A stretch of DNA of 64,000 nt from Micrococcaceae bacterium Sec5.1 (GCA_039636795.1 CP143430.1:3038001-3102000), one strand, 5' to 3'; numbered from the stretch's first letter, positions 24,760 to 35,077 are shown. Notes: generated by a model not told the origin, from the letters alone. Translations and numbers: made by a program.

Positions 24760-26541
24760 TTAGCGCGATGGCACTCTTATGTTCTGAGGGGTGTGTGGTG
24801 GTGGTTGCGTCGGGGGGGTTTGTTTGGGGTCGATGTGTGGTGGTGGGGTGAACCAGGGCACGCCGGTGGTCATGTCGATCCGCCACTGTTCTTTGTGGAT
24901 GACGCCGTGGTGGTGGCTGCAGAGCAGGGTGCCGTTCTCGGTTCCTGTGGTGCCGCCGTGTGACCAGTAGGTGATGTGGTGGGCTTCGCACCAGGGAGCG
25001 GGCATGGTGCAGTCGGGGAACGCGCAGCCGCCGTCGCGGGCGGTGATGGCTTTGCGGATGTGCGGTGGGAAGATCCGGGTGGTGCGGCCGATGTCCAGGA
25101 CGCGGGAGTCGCTGCCGAGCAGGACGGGGAGGATATCGGCGTCGCAGGCGATTTTGCGGATGGTGTTGGGGTGCATCGGGCCGACGAAGGTCGCGGTCCC
25201 GGTGCTGAGTCGTTGATGGTCGGTGCGTCGTTCGAAGAGGTCGCGTTCGTCGATGGTGAGGGTGAGTTGGGGTCGGAGTCCGCCGTTGGCTGGCAGTTTC
25301 CCGGTGGTCATGGCGACGGCGCAGGCTCCGACGAGTCCGTCGAGGAGTTTCATGGGGCGGGAACGCCGGTCGAGATCCGGTCCGGTGGGATTATTATCCG
25401 TGGTGAGTCGGGGGTTGGTGGCGACGTTCATGGCGGTGGTGAGGGTTTCGTATTGTTCGGCGGTGGCGAAGATTTCGATGTGGTGGAGCCCGTGGCGGCG
25501 TCGGCGGCGGAAGAACGCGCCTTGGAGTTGGCGGAGAACTTCCTCGGACGGTTCGGAGCCGTCTTGGTCGATCGAGTCGACCCAGCGTTTGGCCATTTTG
25601 GTGACGAAGTCCGGGTCGGTTTCCACTGCTGTTGCGGTGAGGGCGTGTTCCATCCGGGTGAGGGTGTCGTCGTCGGTGAGGAGGCGTACTTTGTCCAGGG
25701 TGGCGCTGATGATGCTCGCGGACCGGGTGGGTATGCGTGTGGTTTCGAGGGCTTGGGCCAGGATTTCGCGGCGGGGCGGGATCTCCTGCCCGGCGATTCC
25801 GGTCCGGGGGAGGACCTCGGCGGCCAGGGCGAGCCGGCGGTTGGCTTCGCTTTTGCTGATCCGCAGGCTCGCGCGCAGGAATTCCGCGGCGTTCCGGTAG
25901 CCATCATCCGCCACCGCAGCAGCGTCTGCCGAAGCAACCGGGTTTGGTCCTGCGGCCGGGGCCGCGGGGTGTGTGGTTCCGGGGTCGGTCCAGCCTGTCT
26001 GCCATCCCGTCCCAGCGGCGGATGAGGGCCGTGCCTGCTGCGCTTGCGTGCGGGTCCGTTCCACAGCATGCGCCGCGATGACCTGCAGGTACTCCACGGT
26101 GCGGGCAATCTCCTCCACCCGCCCGGCGAACCCTGCGGCCTCGGTAAACCCGAACGTCAGGGCACCGGCCACAGTCGCGGAACGCAGAGATTCCAACGCT
26201 TCAACACTTTCAGCCAGCGCACCCTCGATTCCCAACGCACCGTCAAGCCCGTGGGAAACGCTAAACCCACGGAAATCGTCAGGTCCCGGGGAAACAGGGG
26301 CGACTTCAGGAGCGATTTCAGGGTCCACTTCACCAGGGGCGACGAAGGGCCCTGGTTCAATGCCGCGAAGCAGCCAAATGCCCCTGGGGTTGTCCGAATC
26401 GGTGGCTACCGCCGTCGGGCTTTCATGGGCCGCCAGCTCGTTGGCAGGAACGGTGTGGCTTGCTCGGGGAACTCTTCGGGGGCGCAACGCCACGCCAGAC
26501 ATCGCTGCCCGACGCGCCAACATCTCCCCAATACTTCCCAT
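24760..26541 (-). CDS. DUF222 plus HNH endonuclease protein (13E12 type)
   Basis: A 593-residue protein, common in many copies in Arthrobacter and mycobacteria. An N-terminal Ala/Pro-rich region (1-160) precedes the DUF222 helical domain (about 160-420). The C-terminal HNH nuclease reads CAFPDC, then WCEAHHITYWSHGG, then NGTLLCSHHH. The HNH ligands (two Cys pairs and HH) are intact. Such proteins are thought to be nucleases of mobile or defence origin, but their role is not established. It stands alone, convergent with the sigma gene, 70 bases away. Confidence 0.85.
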   Translation of the reverse strand: MGSIGEMLARRAAMSGVALRPRRVPRASHTVPANELAAHESPTAVATDSDNPRGIWLLRGIEPGPFVAPGEVDPEIAPEVAPVSPGPDDFRGFSVSHGLDGALGIEGALAESVEALESLRSATVAGALTFGFTEAAGFAGRVEEIARTVEYLQVIAAHAVERTRTQAQQARPSSAAGTGWQTGWTDPGTTHPAAPAAGPNPVASADAAAVADDGYRNAAEFLRASLRISKSEANRRLALAAEVLPRTGIAGQEIPPRREILAQALETTRIPTRSASIISATLDKVRLLTDDDTLTRMEHALTATAVETDPDFVTKMAKRWVDSIDQDGSEPSEEVLRQLQGAFFRRRRRHGLHHIEIFATAEQYETLTTAMNVATNPRLTTDNNPTGPDLDRRSRPMKLLDGLVGACAVAMTTGKLPANGGLRPQLTLTIDERDLFERRTDHQRLSTGTATFVGPMHPNTIRKIACDADILPVLLGSDSRVLDIGRTTRIFPPHIRKAITARDGGCAFPDCTMPAPWCEAHHITYWSHGGTTGTENGTLLCSHHHGVIHKEQWRIDMTTGVPWFTPPPHIDPKQTPPTQPPPHTPQNIRVPSR

Positions 26542-26593
26542 GAATAAACCCTCTCATTGGGGTCTGACATTTTAGGAAGCCCGCTAAAAGCCC

Positions 26594-26998
26594 TCAGCCC
26601 GGATAGCCATACTCCGCATCTGTCACTAGCTCGCCCCACGTAGTTTCGGAACCGTCGGTGGCTCCGATGGTTTCCCACATGGCGAGGTGGCTCATGAAAT
26701 GCTCCGGAGCAGCACCGTGCCAGTGCCATTCGCCCGGTGGCGTGTAGATGGTGTCACCTTGGCGGACCACTATGACCTCGCCTCCGCGTGCCTGGACCAG
26801 GCCTACGCCGTCCGTCACATGGAGGGTCTGTCCAACCGCGTGGGTGTGCCACGCCGTTCTAGCGCACGGAGCGAAGCGGACGATGTTCACCCGCAGTCGG
26901 GAGGGCTCGTCTCCCTTGGCGATGACGTCGAAATAGACGTCGCCCGTGAAGAGCTCTGACGGTCCCTTGGTGCTGGTGGTTTTGGGGGTAATGTCCAT
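26594..26998 (-). CDS. Cupin-domain protein
   Basis: A 134-residue single-domain cupin with a metal site: WHTHAVGQTLHVT carries the first two His and the Gln position, and WHWHGA the last His. Members include (R)-mandelonitrile-lyase-like and carboxymuconolactone-type cupins; the substrate is not readable. It lies 21 bases downstream of the XRE regulator and faces the alcohol dehydrogenase across that regulator, so it may belong to an aldehyde- or solvent-stress group. Confidence 0.8.
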   Translation of the reverse strand: MDITPKTTSTKGPSELFTGDVYFDVIAKGDEPSRLRVNIVRFAPCARTAWHTHAVGQTLHVTDGVGLVQARGGEVIVVRQGDTIYTPPGEWHWHGAAPEHFMSHLAMWETIGATDGSETTWGELVTDAEYGYPG

Positions 26999-27019
26999 GG
27001 TTCCTTTGTCGTTCCAGAA

Positions 27020-27928
27020 TTAGTTGCGGTTCGTCTTGCGAAGGTCTTGGCCGAATTCAGACCTGCCGGATTCAGGCGCGAGCGTGGTTGCAGCCCAACT
27101 CGCCAGTAACTGCAGGGCATCCTCGGTTCCGGTGCCAGGCTCAGCGTTGTAGATGGTCATGGTCAGGCCGTCGTCGGCGGAGAGCTCAAACGCCTCGTAG
27201 AGCATGTGCAGGTCCCCGACGATCGGATGCCGGAACTGCTTCTTCCCGGTGTAATGCTGCCGGACGTTGTGCGCTGCCCAGCGAACACGGAATTCTTCGC
27301 TGCGGGTGGACAGCTCACCTACGAGGTCGGTGAGTCCACGGTCGTAGGGGTTACGCCCGGCCTCGGTCCGCATGATGGCTACGGTGTCGTTGGCGGCCCG
27401 TTCCCAATCGGTGTAGAAGTCATGGCTTCGAGGGTCAAGGAACAGGAAGCGGGCAAGGTTGGGCGGCCCGAAAGGCGTGTCAAAGCTATCCGCGTACAGT
27501 GCCCTGCCCAAAGCGTTGGTAGCGAGGATATCGAGCCGGCCATTGCGGACGAAGGCCGGCGAATGCGTGATCGCGTCCAACGTGAGTTGGACACCCTGTC
27601 GGATGGACTGCTTCCGTACCGGACGACGCCGCAACCGACCGCCGTCGTTGGCCGCACGGGCGAGGTCGAAGAGGTGTGCCCGTTCGGCGTCGTCCAGTTG
27701 CAGGGCGTTAGCCAGGGCTTCCAGCACGCTATCCGAGACGCCGGAGAGGTTCCCCCGCTCCAAACGGGTGTAGTACTCAACGCTGACGCCGGCAAGCATG
27801 GCAACTTCGCCGCGGCGGAGCCCAAGGACACGCCGATTGCCGCCATAGGCGGCCAGGCCAGCTTGCTCTGGGGTGATCTTCGCTCTTCGGGTAGAGAGGA
27901 AATCGCGCGTCTCGGTCCGGTTGTCCAT
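27020..27928 (-). CDS. XRE-family regulator with MmyB-like ligand domain
   Basis: A 302-residue regulator. The N-terminal XRE helix-turn-helix reads VAMLAGVSVEYYTRLERGN (about residues 42-60), and the C-terminal 200 residues match the MmyB-like ligand-binding domain (LATNALGRALYADSF, then AARAAN and HTVRQH-type segments). Such regulators often control a divergent oxidoreductase. Here an alcohol dehydrogenase begins 130 bases away in the opposite direction, and the cupin gene follows on the same strand. Confidence 0.85.
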   Translation of the reverse strand: MDNRTETRDFLSTRRAKITPEQAGLAAYGGNRRVLGLRRGEVAMLAGVSVEYYTRLERGNLSGVSDSVLEALANALQLDDAERAHLFDLARAANDGGRLRRRPVRKQSIRQGVQLTLDAITHSPAFVRNGRLDILATNALGRALYADSFDTPFGPPNLARFLFLDPRSHDFYTDWERAANDTVAIMRTEAGRNPYDRGLTDLVGELSTRSEEFRVRWAAHNVRQHYTGKKQFRHPIVGDLHMLYEAFELSADDGLTMTIYNAEPGTGTEDALQLLASWAATTLAPESGRSEFGQDLRKTNRN

Positions 27929-28058
27929 GGTTCCAACGGTATGGCTTTTGGCCCTCCAAGGGAGTCCCTGTCATTACCCCTAACAGCAGTAACTCCTTGC
28001 ATTTTGGAAAAGAGGGTTAGATGGAAGCATCCACTCATCTTCATCACGCAGGAGAAAC

Positions 28059-29102
28059 ATGCCTTCCGCTAACGCTTATGCTTCACCTTCGGCCACGGGC
28101 GACCTCACCCTGACCACCATCGAACGCCGCGACGTTGGACCTCACGACGTCCACATTGACATCAAATTCGCCGGTATCTGCCACTCTGATATCCATACTG
28201 TCCGGGGCGATTGGGGTCCCCAGCAGTACCCGCTCGTCCCCGGCCACGAGATTGCCGGCATCGTTACCGAAGTCGGTCCGGAGGTCACCAAGCACAAAGT
28301 GGGCGACCGCGTAGGTGTTGGCTGCATGGTCAACTCCTGTAAAGAGTGCAGGAACTGCCTGGCGGGCGAGGAACAGTATTGCCTCAACGGCAACGTGGGC
28401 ACCTACGGCGCGGTCGACCGTGATGGCACCATTACCCAGGGTGGATACTCCCGGAACGTCGTCGTGAACGAGGACTTTGTCGTGACCATCCCTGAAGCGC
28501 TGGACCTCGACGTCGCCGCACCGCTTCTGTGCGCAGGCATCACGACCTTCTCCCCGCTACATCACTGGGACGCCGGTCCTGGCAAGAAGGTCGCGATCGT
28601 GGGCTTGGGCGGCCTGGGACACATGGGCGTCAAGATTGCCCACGCCATGGGTGCCGAGGTGACGGTCCTCTCGCAGTCCCTGAAGAAGATGGAAGACGGC
28701 TTGAAGCTGGGCGCAGACCACTACTACGCCACCAGTGATCCGGCCACGTTTGAGCAGCTGGCAGGGACGTTTGACCTCATCATCAACACGGTCAGCGCGT
28801 CCATCGACATCAGCGCCTACCTGCAACTGCTGAGCCTTGACGGCACGCTGGTGAACGTTGGTGCACCCGCCGAGCCGTTGCCCGTGAATGCTTTCGCCCT
28901 CATTGGTGGGCGCCGCAGGTTCGCCGGCTCCATGATTGGCGGAATCCGCGAAACCCAGGAGATGTTGGACTTCTGTGCCGAGCATGGACTGGGTGCTGAG
29001 ATCGAGGTCATTCCGGCCAGCGAGATCAACGAGGCCTATGAGCGGGTGCTCGCCTCCGATGTCCGCTATCGCTTCGTGATTGACACGTCCACCATTGGCT
29101 AG
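28059..29102 (+). CDS. Zinc-dependent alcohol dehydrogenase (cinnamyl-ADH/YahK type)
   Basis: A 347-residue medium-chain dehydrogenase oxidising primary alcohols or reducing aldehydes with NAD(P). Catalytic zinc ligands are Cys in GICHSDIH and His in PGHEIAG; the structural-zinc cysteines are in [20 protein letters not shown]. The cofactor motif is [11 protein letters not shown]. The family is usually NADPH-dependent and broad in range. Ribosome site CAGGAG. It ends at a strong terminator and faces the XRE regulator, which probably controls it. Confidence 0.9.
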   Translation: MPSANAYASPSATGDLTLTTIERRDVGPHDVHIDIKFAGICHSDIHTVRGDWGPQQYPLVPGHEIAGIVTEVGPEVTKHKVGDRVGVGCMVNSCKECRNCLAGEEQYCLNGNVGTYGAVDRDGTITQGGYSRNVVVNEDFVVTIPEALDLDVAAPLLCAGITTFSPLHHWDAGPGKKVAIVGLGGLGHMGVKIAHAMGAEVTVLSQSLKKMEDGLKLGADHYYATSDPATFEQLAGTFDLIINTVSASIDISAYLQLLSLDGTLVNVGAPAEPLPVNAFALIGGRRRFAGSMIGGIRETQEMLDFCAEHGLGAEIEVIPASEINEAYERVLASDVRYRFVIDTSTIG

Positions 29103-29133
29103 CACACTGACCCAAGAGCAATAACGTTGAAGG

Positions 29134-29184
29134 GGCCACGCCTCCTCGCAGCCGTCAGGTTCACCGAGGAGGCGTGGCCTTTTT
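29134..29184 (+). terminator. Intrinsic terminator of the alcohol dehydrogenase
   Basis: Fifteen perfectly paired bases (GGCCACGCCTCCTCG and its complement) with a 16-base loop are followed by TTTTT. This is a textbook rho-independent terminator 31 bases after the stop. A GTG-initiated frame beginning at 29174 within it is unlikely to be the helicase start. Confidence 0.9.
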
Positions 29185-29212
29185 AGTGCTGGCAAGCAGG
29201 GACAATGGTCTG

Positions 29213-31888
29213 GTGACTTTCAGACTGGACACCATCGGCGCAGGACTGGTTTTCGCTGATTCGTTGGGAAGGCTCGCCGCCGCTTTGGAGAACCAGGGCG
29301 ACGGCGGAACGGTGGTCGTCCAGGCACCGCCCGGGACGGGAAAGACCACCCTGGTTCCTCCACTGCTTGCCAACTTCGTGGGGGAGAGGCACCCCGGCCA
29401 GCCGCGCGTCGTCGTCACCCAACCGCGCAGGGTGGCCGCGCGTTCAGCGGCCCGCCGTCTTGCCTCACTCGACGGCAGCCGTCTGGGCGGCCGGGTGGGT
29501 TATACGGTCCGCGGCGAAAGCACCGCTGGTTCGGACACTGTGGTGGAGTTCGTCACTCCCGGCATTCTCCTGCGACGCCTCCTTGCTGATCCCGGACTCG
29601 AGGGAACGCAAGCGGTGATCCTGGATGAGGTCCACGAGCGTGGACTCGAAACCGACCTGCTCGTGGGCATGCTCGCGGAAGTTCGGGAACTTCGCGGCGA
29701 CCTCACGCTGGTGGCTATGTCGGCAACTCTCGACGCCACGCGTTTCGCCGCCCTGCTCGGACGAAGCGGGTTAGGGCGTACCGGCTTGGGGGAGGCCGAC
29801 GACGGCGCGCCGGCTCCCGTCGTCGACTGTCCTTCGGTTCTGCATGCCTTGGACATTGATTGGGTTCCGGCCTCAGTTCCGCGCCTGGACGAGCGCGGCG
29901 TTGCCTCCAGCTTCCTCAACCATGTTGCCGCAACTACGGTGGCTGCCCACGACGAAGCGCTCATGGAAAACCCCGATGTTGACGCTCTGGTCTTCCTCCC
30001 GGGCGTGCGTGAAGTTTCCGACGTCGCCAGCCGGCTCCGCGGGCTGGTCCGGGCCGACGTCGAGGTACTTGAGCTGCACGGCCAGATCGGTGCGGACGCC
30101 CAGGATCGGGCAGTTTCAGGCAGGGAACCCGGCGACCCTCCTCGAATTATTGTGTCAACGGCGTTGGCCGAGTCCTCACTCACGGTGCCGGGCGTCCGGC
30201 TCGTCATTGATTCCGGCCTGTCACGTGAACCGCGTCGCGACGCCGGCAGGGGCATGTCCGGGCTGGTGACGGTATCCTGCTCAAAGGCGTCGGCCGAGCA
30301 GCGGGCCGGCCGCGCAGCGCGCCAAGGACCAGGCAGGGTGGTTCGGTGCTACGACCAGCAGGCCTTCGCCGCCGCGCCAGCGCATCAAACTCCCGAGATT
30401 TCGGTGGCCGACCTGACCAGTGCTGCTTTGGTGCTCGCCTGCTGGGGAGCACCCGGGGGCCGTGGGCTTGCACTGCCCGACGCACCACCACGTGCGGCTA
30501 TGGAGGACGCCGTCGAGGTCCTTCGGGAACTCGGTGCCGTGACCGCGGAAGGAACTGTCACGGACGTGGGCAGGACGCTCGCGAAGATCCCGGCAGACCC
30601 TCGGCTTGCCCGGGCGCTGCTGGACGGTTCTGCGCTGGTTGGCCGTCGCCTTGCCGCTGAAACGGTGGCACTGGTAGCCGGTGATCAACGTGCGCCGGGT
30701 GCTGACCTCACAAAACTGTTGGCGTCAGTTCGTTCCGGATCAGACCCGGCAGCCCGACGATTTGCCGAAGACGTCAAACGGATGGAATCGATCGCGCGCC
30801 AGGAAACTTTCGGCATCGCCTATCAACAAGGCATCGATGAGCAACGGGCACTGGACGTTTCAGCGAGGGAGGCGCCCGGGTTCGTGGTCGCGTTGGCCTT
30901 CCCGGACCGTATTGCCAGGCGGGTTCCCGGCCAAGGGGCGCCAACATATCTGCTGACATCGGGCACCAGGGCTGGTCTGCCCGCAGGTAGCTCCCTGGCT
31001 GGCCATGAGTGGTTGGCCGTGGCGGAGGTTTCCCGCGCCCAAGGCAGGGATGCCGCGGGCACGGGAGCCGTGATCCGATCGGCGGCGCCCTTGTCCGCTG
31101 AGTTGGCGGCCGCCGCGGCGCCGGAGCTGCTGGCCGAGGAGGTAACAGCACGTTTCGCCCAGGGTCGGGTGACGGCGAGGCTCGATCGGAAACTGGGAGC
31201 CCTTGTGCTGTCCTCCACGCCCGTGCGCCCCAGCGTAGAGCAGGCCCGTGATGCTGTTGCGGTTGCACTGGAAAAGGCAGGACTCTCGATGATCGGGTGG
31301 TCCGCTGCGGCAGATGCGCTGCGCCGGCGCCTTGCTTTGTTGCACAGGGAACTAGGCGATCCGTGGCCCGATGTCAGCGAATCCGCACTTTTGTCCAGAT
31401 TGGATGACTGGCTTGCCCCGGAGCTCGAATCCATGGCCACCGGCACCCCCGCCACCGCCATTGACCTCAGCGATCCACTCCGGCGCCTGCTTCCGTGGCC
31501 CGAGGCTTCCAACTTGGACAGCCTGGTGCCCGAGCGCCTCCAGGTCCCCAGTGGCTCGCGGGTGCGGATCCAGTACCCAGAGGTCTCTGAGGGCACCGAC
31601 CGAAAGAAAGCGGAGAACGACGGCGGTAGCCCGGTTGTAGCGGTCAAGCTGCAGGAATGTTTCGGCTGGGACCGCACGCCTCGCCTTGTTGGCGGAAGGG
31701 TGCCGGTGCTTTTCCACCTTTTGTCTCCCGCAGGCAGGCCGTTGGCGGTGACAGGTGATCTCGCATCGTTTTGGTCCGGGCCCTACGCCCAGGTTCGGGC
31801 AGAGATGCGTGGGCGCTACCCCAGGCATCCCTGGCCCGAAGATCCGTGGACGGCACTAGCCACGGCCAAAACCAAGAACCGGATGTAG
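29213..31888 (+). CDS. hrpB: ATP-dependent helicase HrpB
   Basis: An 891-residue DEAH-type RNA helicase-like protein. Motif I is QAPPGTGKTTL (about 37-47), motif II is LDEVHER (DEVH), and motif III is AMSATLD. The conserved C-terminal motif VI region is AEQRAGRAARQGPGRV. Family members have HrpB-specific C-terminal domains (WHL plus HrpB_C), consistent with the length here. HrpB's physiological role is unclear; the related HrpA has been linked to ribosome rescue. I start it at GTG 29213 with AGCAGGGA upstream, because the frame's earlier starts lie in the preceding terminator. Confidence 0.88.
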   Translation: MTFRLDTIGAGLVFADSLGRLAAALENQGDGGTVVVQAPPGTGKTTLVPPLLANFVGERHPGQPRVVVTQPRRVAARSAARRLASLDGSRLGGRVGYTVRGESTAGSDTVVEFVTPGILLRRLLADPGLEGTQAVILDEVHERGLETDLLVGMLAEVRELRGDLTLVAMSATLDATRFAALLGRSGLGRTGLGEADDGAPAPVVDCPSVLHALDIDWVPASVPRLDERGVASSFLNHVAATTVAAHDEALMENPDVDALVFLPGVREVSDVASRLRGLVRADVEVLELHGQIGADAQDRAVSGREPGDPPRIIVSTALAESSLTVPGVRLVIDSGLSREPRRDAGRGMSGLVTVSCSKASAEQRAGRAARQGPGRVVRCYDQQAFAAAPAHQTPEISVADLTSAALVLACWGAPGGRGLALPDAPPRAAMEDAVEVLRELGAVTAEGTVTDVGRTLAKIPADPRLARALLDGSALVGRRLAAETVALVAGDQRAPGADLTKLLASVRSGSDPAARRFAEDVKRMESIARQETFGIAYQQGIDEQRALDVSAREAPGFVVALAFPDRIARRVPGQGAPTYLLTSGTRAGLPAGSSLAGHEWLAVAEVSRAQGRDAAGTGAVIRSAAPLSAELAAAAAPELLAEEVTARFAQGRVTARLDRKLGALVLSSTPVRPSVEQARDAVAVALEKAGLSMIGWSAAADALRRRLALLHRELGDPWPDVSESALLSRLDDWLAPELESMATGTPATAIDLSDPLRRLLPWPEASNLDSLVPERLQVPSGSRVRIQYPEVSEGTDRKKAENDGGSPVVAVKLQECFGWDRTPRLVGGRVPVLFHLLSPAGRPLAVTGDLASFWSGPYAQVRAEMRGRYPRHPWPEDPWTALATAKTKNRM

Positions 31889-31924
31889 CCCGCCCGATCA
31901 CAAGGGCTGGGCGGATCACAACGT

Positions 31925-33583
31925 TTAGGCGAGCCTTTCCAGCATGAACTGGATCTCGCCATCCACGAACGTTCCCAGCACGCTGCTGGCGGCAAACTCG
32001 TCCGGGGCGGTGGTCAGTGGATCGCGCTCAAACGCGGTGAAGTCGGCGCGTTTACCCACCGTGATCGAACCCGAAACGTCCCACAATCCTGCAGCTCGTG
32101 CGGCGTGCGAGGTGTAGCCCTCAAGCGCCTGAAGTGCGGTGAGTGCCTGCGAAGGTGCGATCGGTTCCTGTTCCGGATGTCCGGAACGGCGCCGCAACTG
32201 GGCGTCTGCAATGATCGGCAAGGGTTCGTACGGAGCGATCGGCCAGTCGGAGCCGATACCCACGGTAACTCCAGCCTCGCGGAGGTCCCTGCAACGCCAT
32301 GCGCGGTCGGCACGGACCTTGCCAAGCCTGGTGGACCAATTGTCACTGTGGTCTGCCAGGGAATAGTGCGTGCAGTGCGTGGGCTGCATGCTCGCCACCA
32401 CTTCGGCGTGCTGGAAGCGTTCCACCAGCTGGTCGGGCACCGTCTCGATGTGTTCAATCCTGTGAACCGTCTGGCGGAGCACGTCCGAGGGCACAACACC
32501 GCGGAGCGACTCCAAGGCGTACAGCACATGTTCCACGCCGGCATCGCCAATGGCGTGGGTCGCCGTCGGGATGCCGCGGGAGGCAAAGTAGCGAACCGCA
32601 GCTGTGTATTCTTCCGGCCGTGGCCAGAATGGCGCAGTGGATTGGCCGTACAGGTCCGGCTCGTAAAGCCACGCGGTCCCGTTGTCCACGGTTCCGTCAA
32701 CGAACAGTTTGATGGCCTCGACGGACCAGCGGCGTCCGCCGGTGCCTATGGTGTGGGCAAGTCCCTTCCACTCAGCCTCGTCAGTGCCCGGCATGCACCA
32801 TGGCGCACTCCGCAGCCGCAGGGGCAGCTCGCCGTCGGCTTCCAAAGCCTGAAAAAGGGCGGCCGACTCCTCGTTGTGGTCCATGACGTGCCCGCCGGTC
32901 AGGCCGGACAGGGCGAAGTCCCGGAGCAAGTTGCCCAGGCGGGTCTTCCGTTCCTCAAACGATTCCTTGGGAATGTGACGCTGCACCAGATCAATGGCCG
33001 CCGCTTCCAGGAGCATCCCGGTGGGGACGCCCTCGGCATCGCAGACCACCTCGGCGCTCTGGTCAAATTCAACACGGCCGTGGATCCCAGCCAGTTCCAG
33101 GGCCCGGCTGTTCGCCAACGCGGAATGGCCGTCGAACAACCGGATCATGGCTGGCCGGTCACCGGAGACCTCGTCGATCACGTTCCGGTGCAGGGGCACT
33201 GGCCCAAACGCGTTCGGGTTCAGGCCCCAGGCACGCAACCAGCCGCCGTCGTTTTGTGATGCGAAGCTTGCTGATTCTGCCTGCAGCAGCGCCCGTACTT
33301 CAGCCAAAGTGGATGCGCCGGACAGATCGCAGCCAATGGTCAGGTCCAGGCCAAACACGGGGTGGATGTGGCAATCAACCAGGCCTGGCGTCAGCGTGGC
33401 ACTGCCAAGATCCACTATTCGCGTGCCTGGCTGACGCCACTCCTGGGCGTCCTCCCTGGATCCGACGGCGGCGATCAAACCCTCCCTGACGGCGACGGCC
33501 TGAATAGCCGGACCCGAACTGTTAGCCGGGCGGTCGTCGAGCGTGTGGATGGTGTCAGCAAGCACGATGAGGTCAGGAGTCAT
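31925..33583 (-). CDS. Amidohydrolase (YtcJ-like)
   Basis: A 552-residue metal-dependent hydrolase of the amidohydrolase_3 group. The metal-binding His pair is DCHIHP, and the later ligands are in the barrel around ATHAIGDAGVEH and GSDWPIAPYEP. Members hydrolyse amide or related bonds; the substrate is unknown. It starts with an ATG that overlaps the permease stop by 11 bases, so the two genes form one operon: permease takes up a compound, hydrolase cleaves it. The start at 33583 is preferred over a longer frame to 33610. Confidence 0.85.
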   Translation of the reverse strand: MTPDLIVLADTIHTLDDRPANSSGPAIQAVAVREGLIAAVGSREDAQEWRQPGTRIVDLGSATLTPGLVDCHIHPVFGLDLTIGCDLSGASTLAEVRALLQAESASFASQNDGGWLRAWGLNPNAFGPVPLHRNVIDEVSGDRPAMIRLFDGHSALANSRALELAGIHGRVEFDQSAEVVCDAEGVPTGMLLEAAAIDLVQRHIPKESFEERKTRLGNLLRDFALSGLTGGHVMDHNEESAALFQALEADGELPLRLRSAPWCMPGTDEAEWKGLAHTIGTGGRRWSVEAIKLFVDGTVDNGTAWLYEPDLYGQSTAPFWPRPEEYTAAVRYFASRGIPTATHAIGDAGVEHVLYALESLRGVVPSDVLRQTVHRIEHIETVPDQLVERFQHAEVVASMQPTHCTHYSLADHSDNWSTRLGKVRADRAWRCRDLREAGVTVGIGSDWPIAPYEPLPIIADAQLRRRSGHPEQEPIAPSQALTALQALEGYTSHAARAAGLWDVSGSITVGKRADFTAFERDPLTTAPDEFAASSVLGTFVDGEIQFMLERLA

Positions 33584-35030
33584 GGGTTTCGAAGCTTCCA
33601 ATCCGGGCAAAGATGGCGGGGCGGGTGGTGCGCAATCTGCGGGCGATCAGCAGACCGGCCAGGAAAACAAGGGGCGTCACCAGCATGAGAACGGTGTTGG
33701 TGAGGGCATCGGCGAACGTCAGGAGTTCGATGTTGATGGCGATCAACGCAACCACGCCAAACAGCAGGATGGCTGACGCAATGCTCAAGGGAATGAGTAG
33801 CCTGTTGGTCACGGCCTCGGGATTGCGCCGCAGGTAGATGAAAGCTGCCACGGAAACCAGTCCCTGCAAGGCGACAATGCCGAAGATGCCGGGAGTGTTG
33901 ACCCAGATCAGCAGCTGTTTGTAGGGATCGGCGCCGGCGATGGCGCAAATGATGATGACGACGGCGGCGAGGGCTGTCTGGATTTGCCCAGCGCGGTGCG
34001 GGGACTTGTACTTCGGGTGGGTCCTGCCGAGGAATGCGGGAAGGACGCCGTCTTTGGCGAGCATGTAAACGTAGCGATTGATGGCATTGTGGAACGCCAA
34101 CTGGGAGGCATACACGCTGGTCACGATCAGTACGTACATGACAACTTCTGCCCAGGGTCCCACGTAATGGTTGATCGTGGCGAAGAACATGCCGTCCGCC
34201 AATTCACCGGCAGCAGCCATCACGTCGCCATCTCCATAGGCCTGGATGACTGTCCACACGATGAAGGCGTAGAACACGGACATGAAGCCGACGGCAATGT
34301 AGGTTGCCCGCGGCACGGACTTGTCAGGGTTGCGGGCCTCACGCCGGTACAGCACCGTGGATTCAAAGCCCATGAAGGCGGCGAAGCAGATAGCAAGGAT
34401 GGCAAGGACGCCAGGGGTGAAGGCGTGCTCGGGGGAGAAGGAGGCAACGCTGATGCCTTGTGCGCCGCCGTTCGCCAGAATGCCGGCGCCCATGACGGCA
34501 AGTATGGCGGTCTCGGCAATGAGCAGGACGCCCAGGACCTTGGCCCCAACGTCGATGCCCCGATAGCCAAGGAACCAGACGGCGGCCACGGCTGCCAGCG
34601 CTACCGCCGGCCATGGGACGTCCAAGCCGAAGAGTGTCCGGAGCATGGCCTGGGTCTGGACTGCAAAGAGTCCATAAACGCCGATCTGCAGGCAGTTATA
34701 GGAAACGATGGCGAGAATGGCCGAGGCAAGCCCCACCGTTTTTCCCATGGCCAGTGTGATGTAGGTGTAGAAACCGCCGGCTGCTTTGACGTGCTTGGTC
34801 ATGGCCATGAAGGCCACGGCGAAGATCAACAGAACGGCGCCGGCGATGACGTAGCCCATGGGGGCGCCAATGCCCCCGATGCCAATGGCCACAGGTGCCA
34901 CGCCGGCCATTACGGTCAAGGGGGCTGCTGCGGAGATCACCAGGAAGGCAATGCCGCCGGTGCCGATGGCATTCTTCTTGAGCCCGTTTCCAGCATCCGC
35001 TTCAGGAGGGCGGGTTTCGATTTCAGACAT
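33573..35030 (-). CDS. APC-family amino acid/amine permease
   Basis: A 485-residue permease with about twelve hydrophobic segments. The first membrane helix contains the glycine-rich GGIAFLVISAAAPLTVMAGVAP type sequence (here split by charged residues before it), as in amino acid/polyamine/organocation transporters. It is the first gene of the operon with the amidohydrolase and is divergent from a TetR regulator, with a palindrome in the gap. Together they suggest uptake and cleavage of an N-acyl compound or related nitrogen source; this is inference. Confidence 0.87.
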   Translation of the reverse strand: MSEIETRPPEADAGNGLKKNAIGTGGIAFLVISAAAPLTVMAGVAPVAIGIGGIGAPMGYVIAGAVLLIFAVAFMAMTKHVKAAGGFYTYITLAMGKTVGLASAILAIVSYNCLQIGVYGLFAVQTQAMLRTLFGLDVPWPAVALAAVAAVWFLGYRGIDVGAKVLGVLLIAETAILAVMGAGILANGGAQGISVASFSPEHAFTPGVLAILAICFAAFMGFESTVLYRREARNPDKSVPRATYIAVGFMSVFYAFIVWTVIQAYGDGDVMAAAGELADGMFFATINHYVGPWAEVVMYVLIVTSVYASQLAFHNAINRYVYMLAKDGVLPAFLGRTHPKYKSPHRAGQIQTALAAVVIIICAIAGADPYKQLLIWVNTPGIFGIVALQGLVSVAAFIYLRRNPEAVTNRLLIPLSIASAILLFGVVALIAINIELLTFADALTNTVLMLVTPLVFLAGLLIARRLRTTRPAIFARIGSFETHDS

Positions 35031-35077
35031 GGTGTCCTCGGAGGTCTAATGCGGGGAGATTCAGGGGAGGAGCCGAT

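Noticed and set aside
24976..26025. A Gly/Val/Glu-rich 349-codon plus-strand frame opposite the HNH gene
   Set aside because: Its composition is that of a GC-rich antisense frame, and the HNH and DUF222 motifs show the true frame.
29174..29212. GTG at 29174 as the HrpB start
   Set aside because: The codon lies in the stem of the alcohol dehydrogenase terminator. GTG 29213 with AGCAGGGA upstream is better.
31889..31924. Hairpin between the convergent HrpB and amidohydrolase genes
   Set aside because: Only about six bases pair and no T-run follows, so I do not call a terminator.
32105..33259. A 384-codon plus-strand frame opposite the amidohydrolase
   Set aside because: It is an antisense shadow of the metal-site-bearing gene on the other strand.
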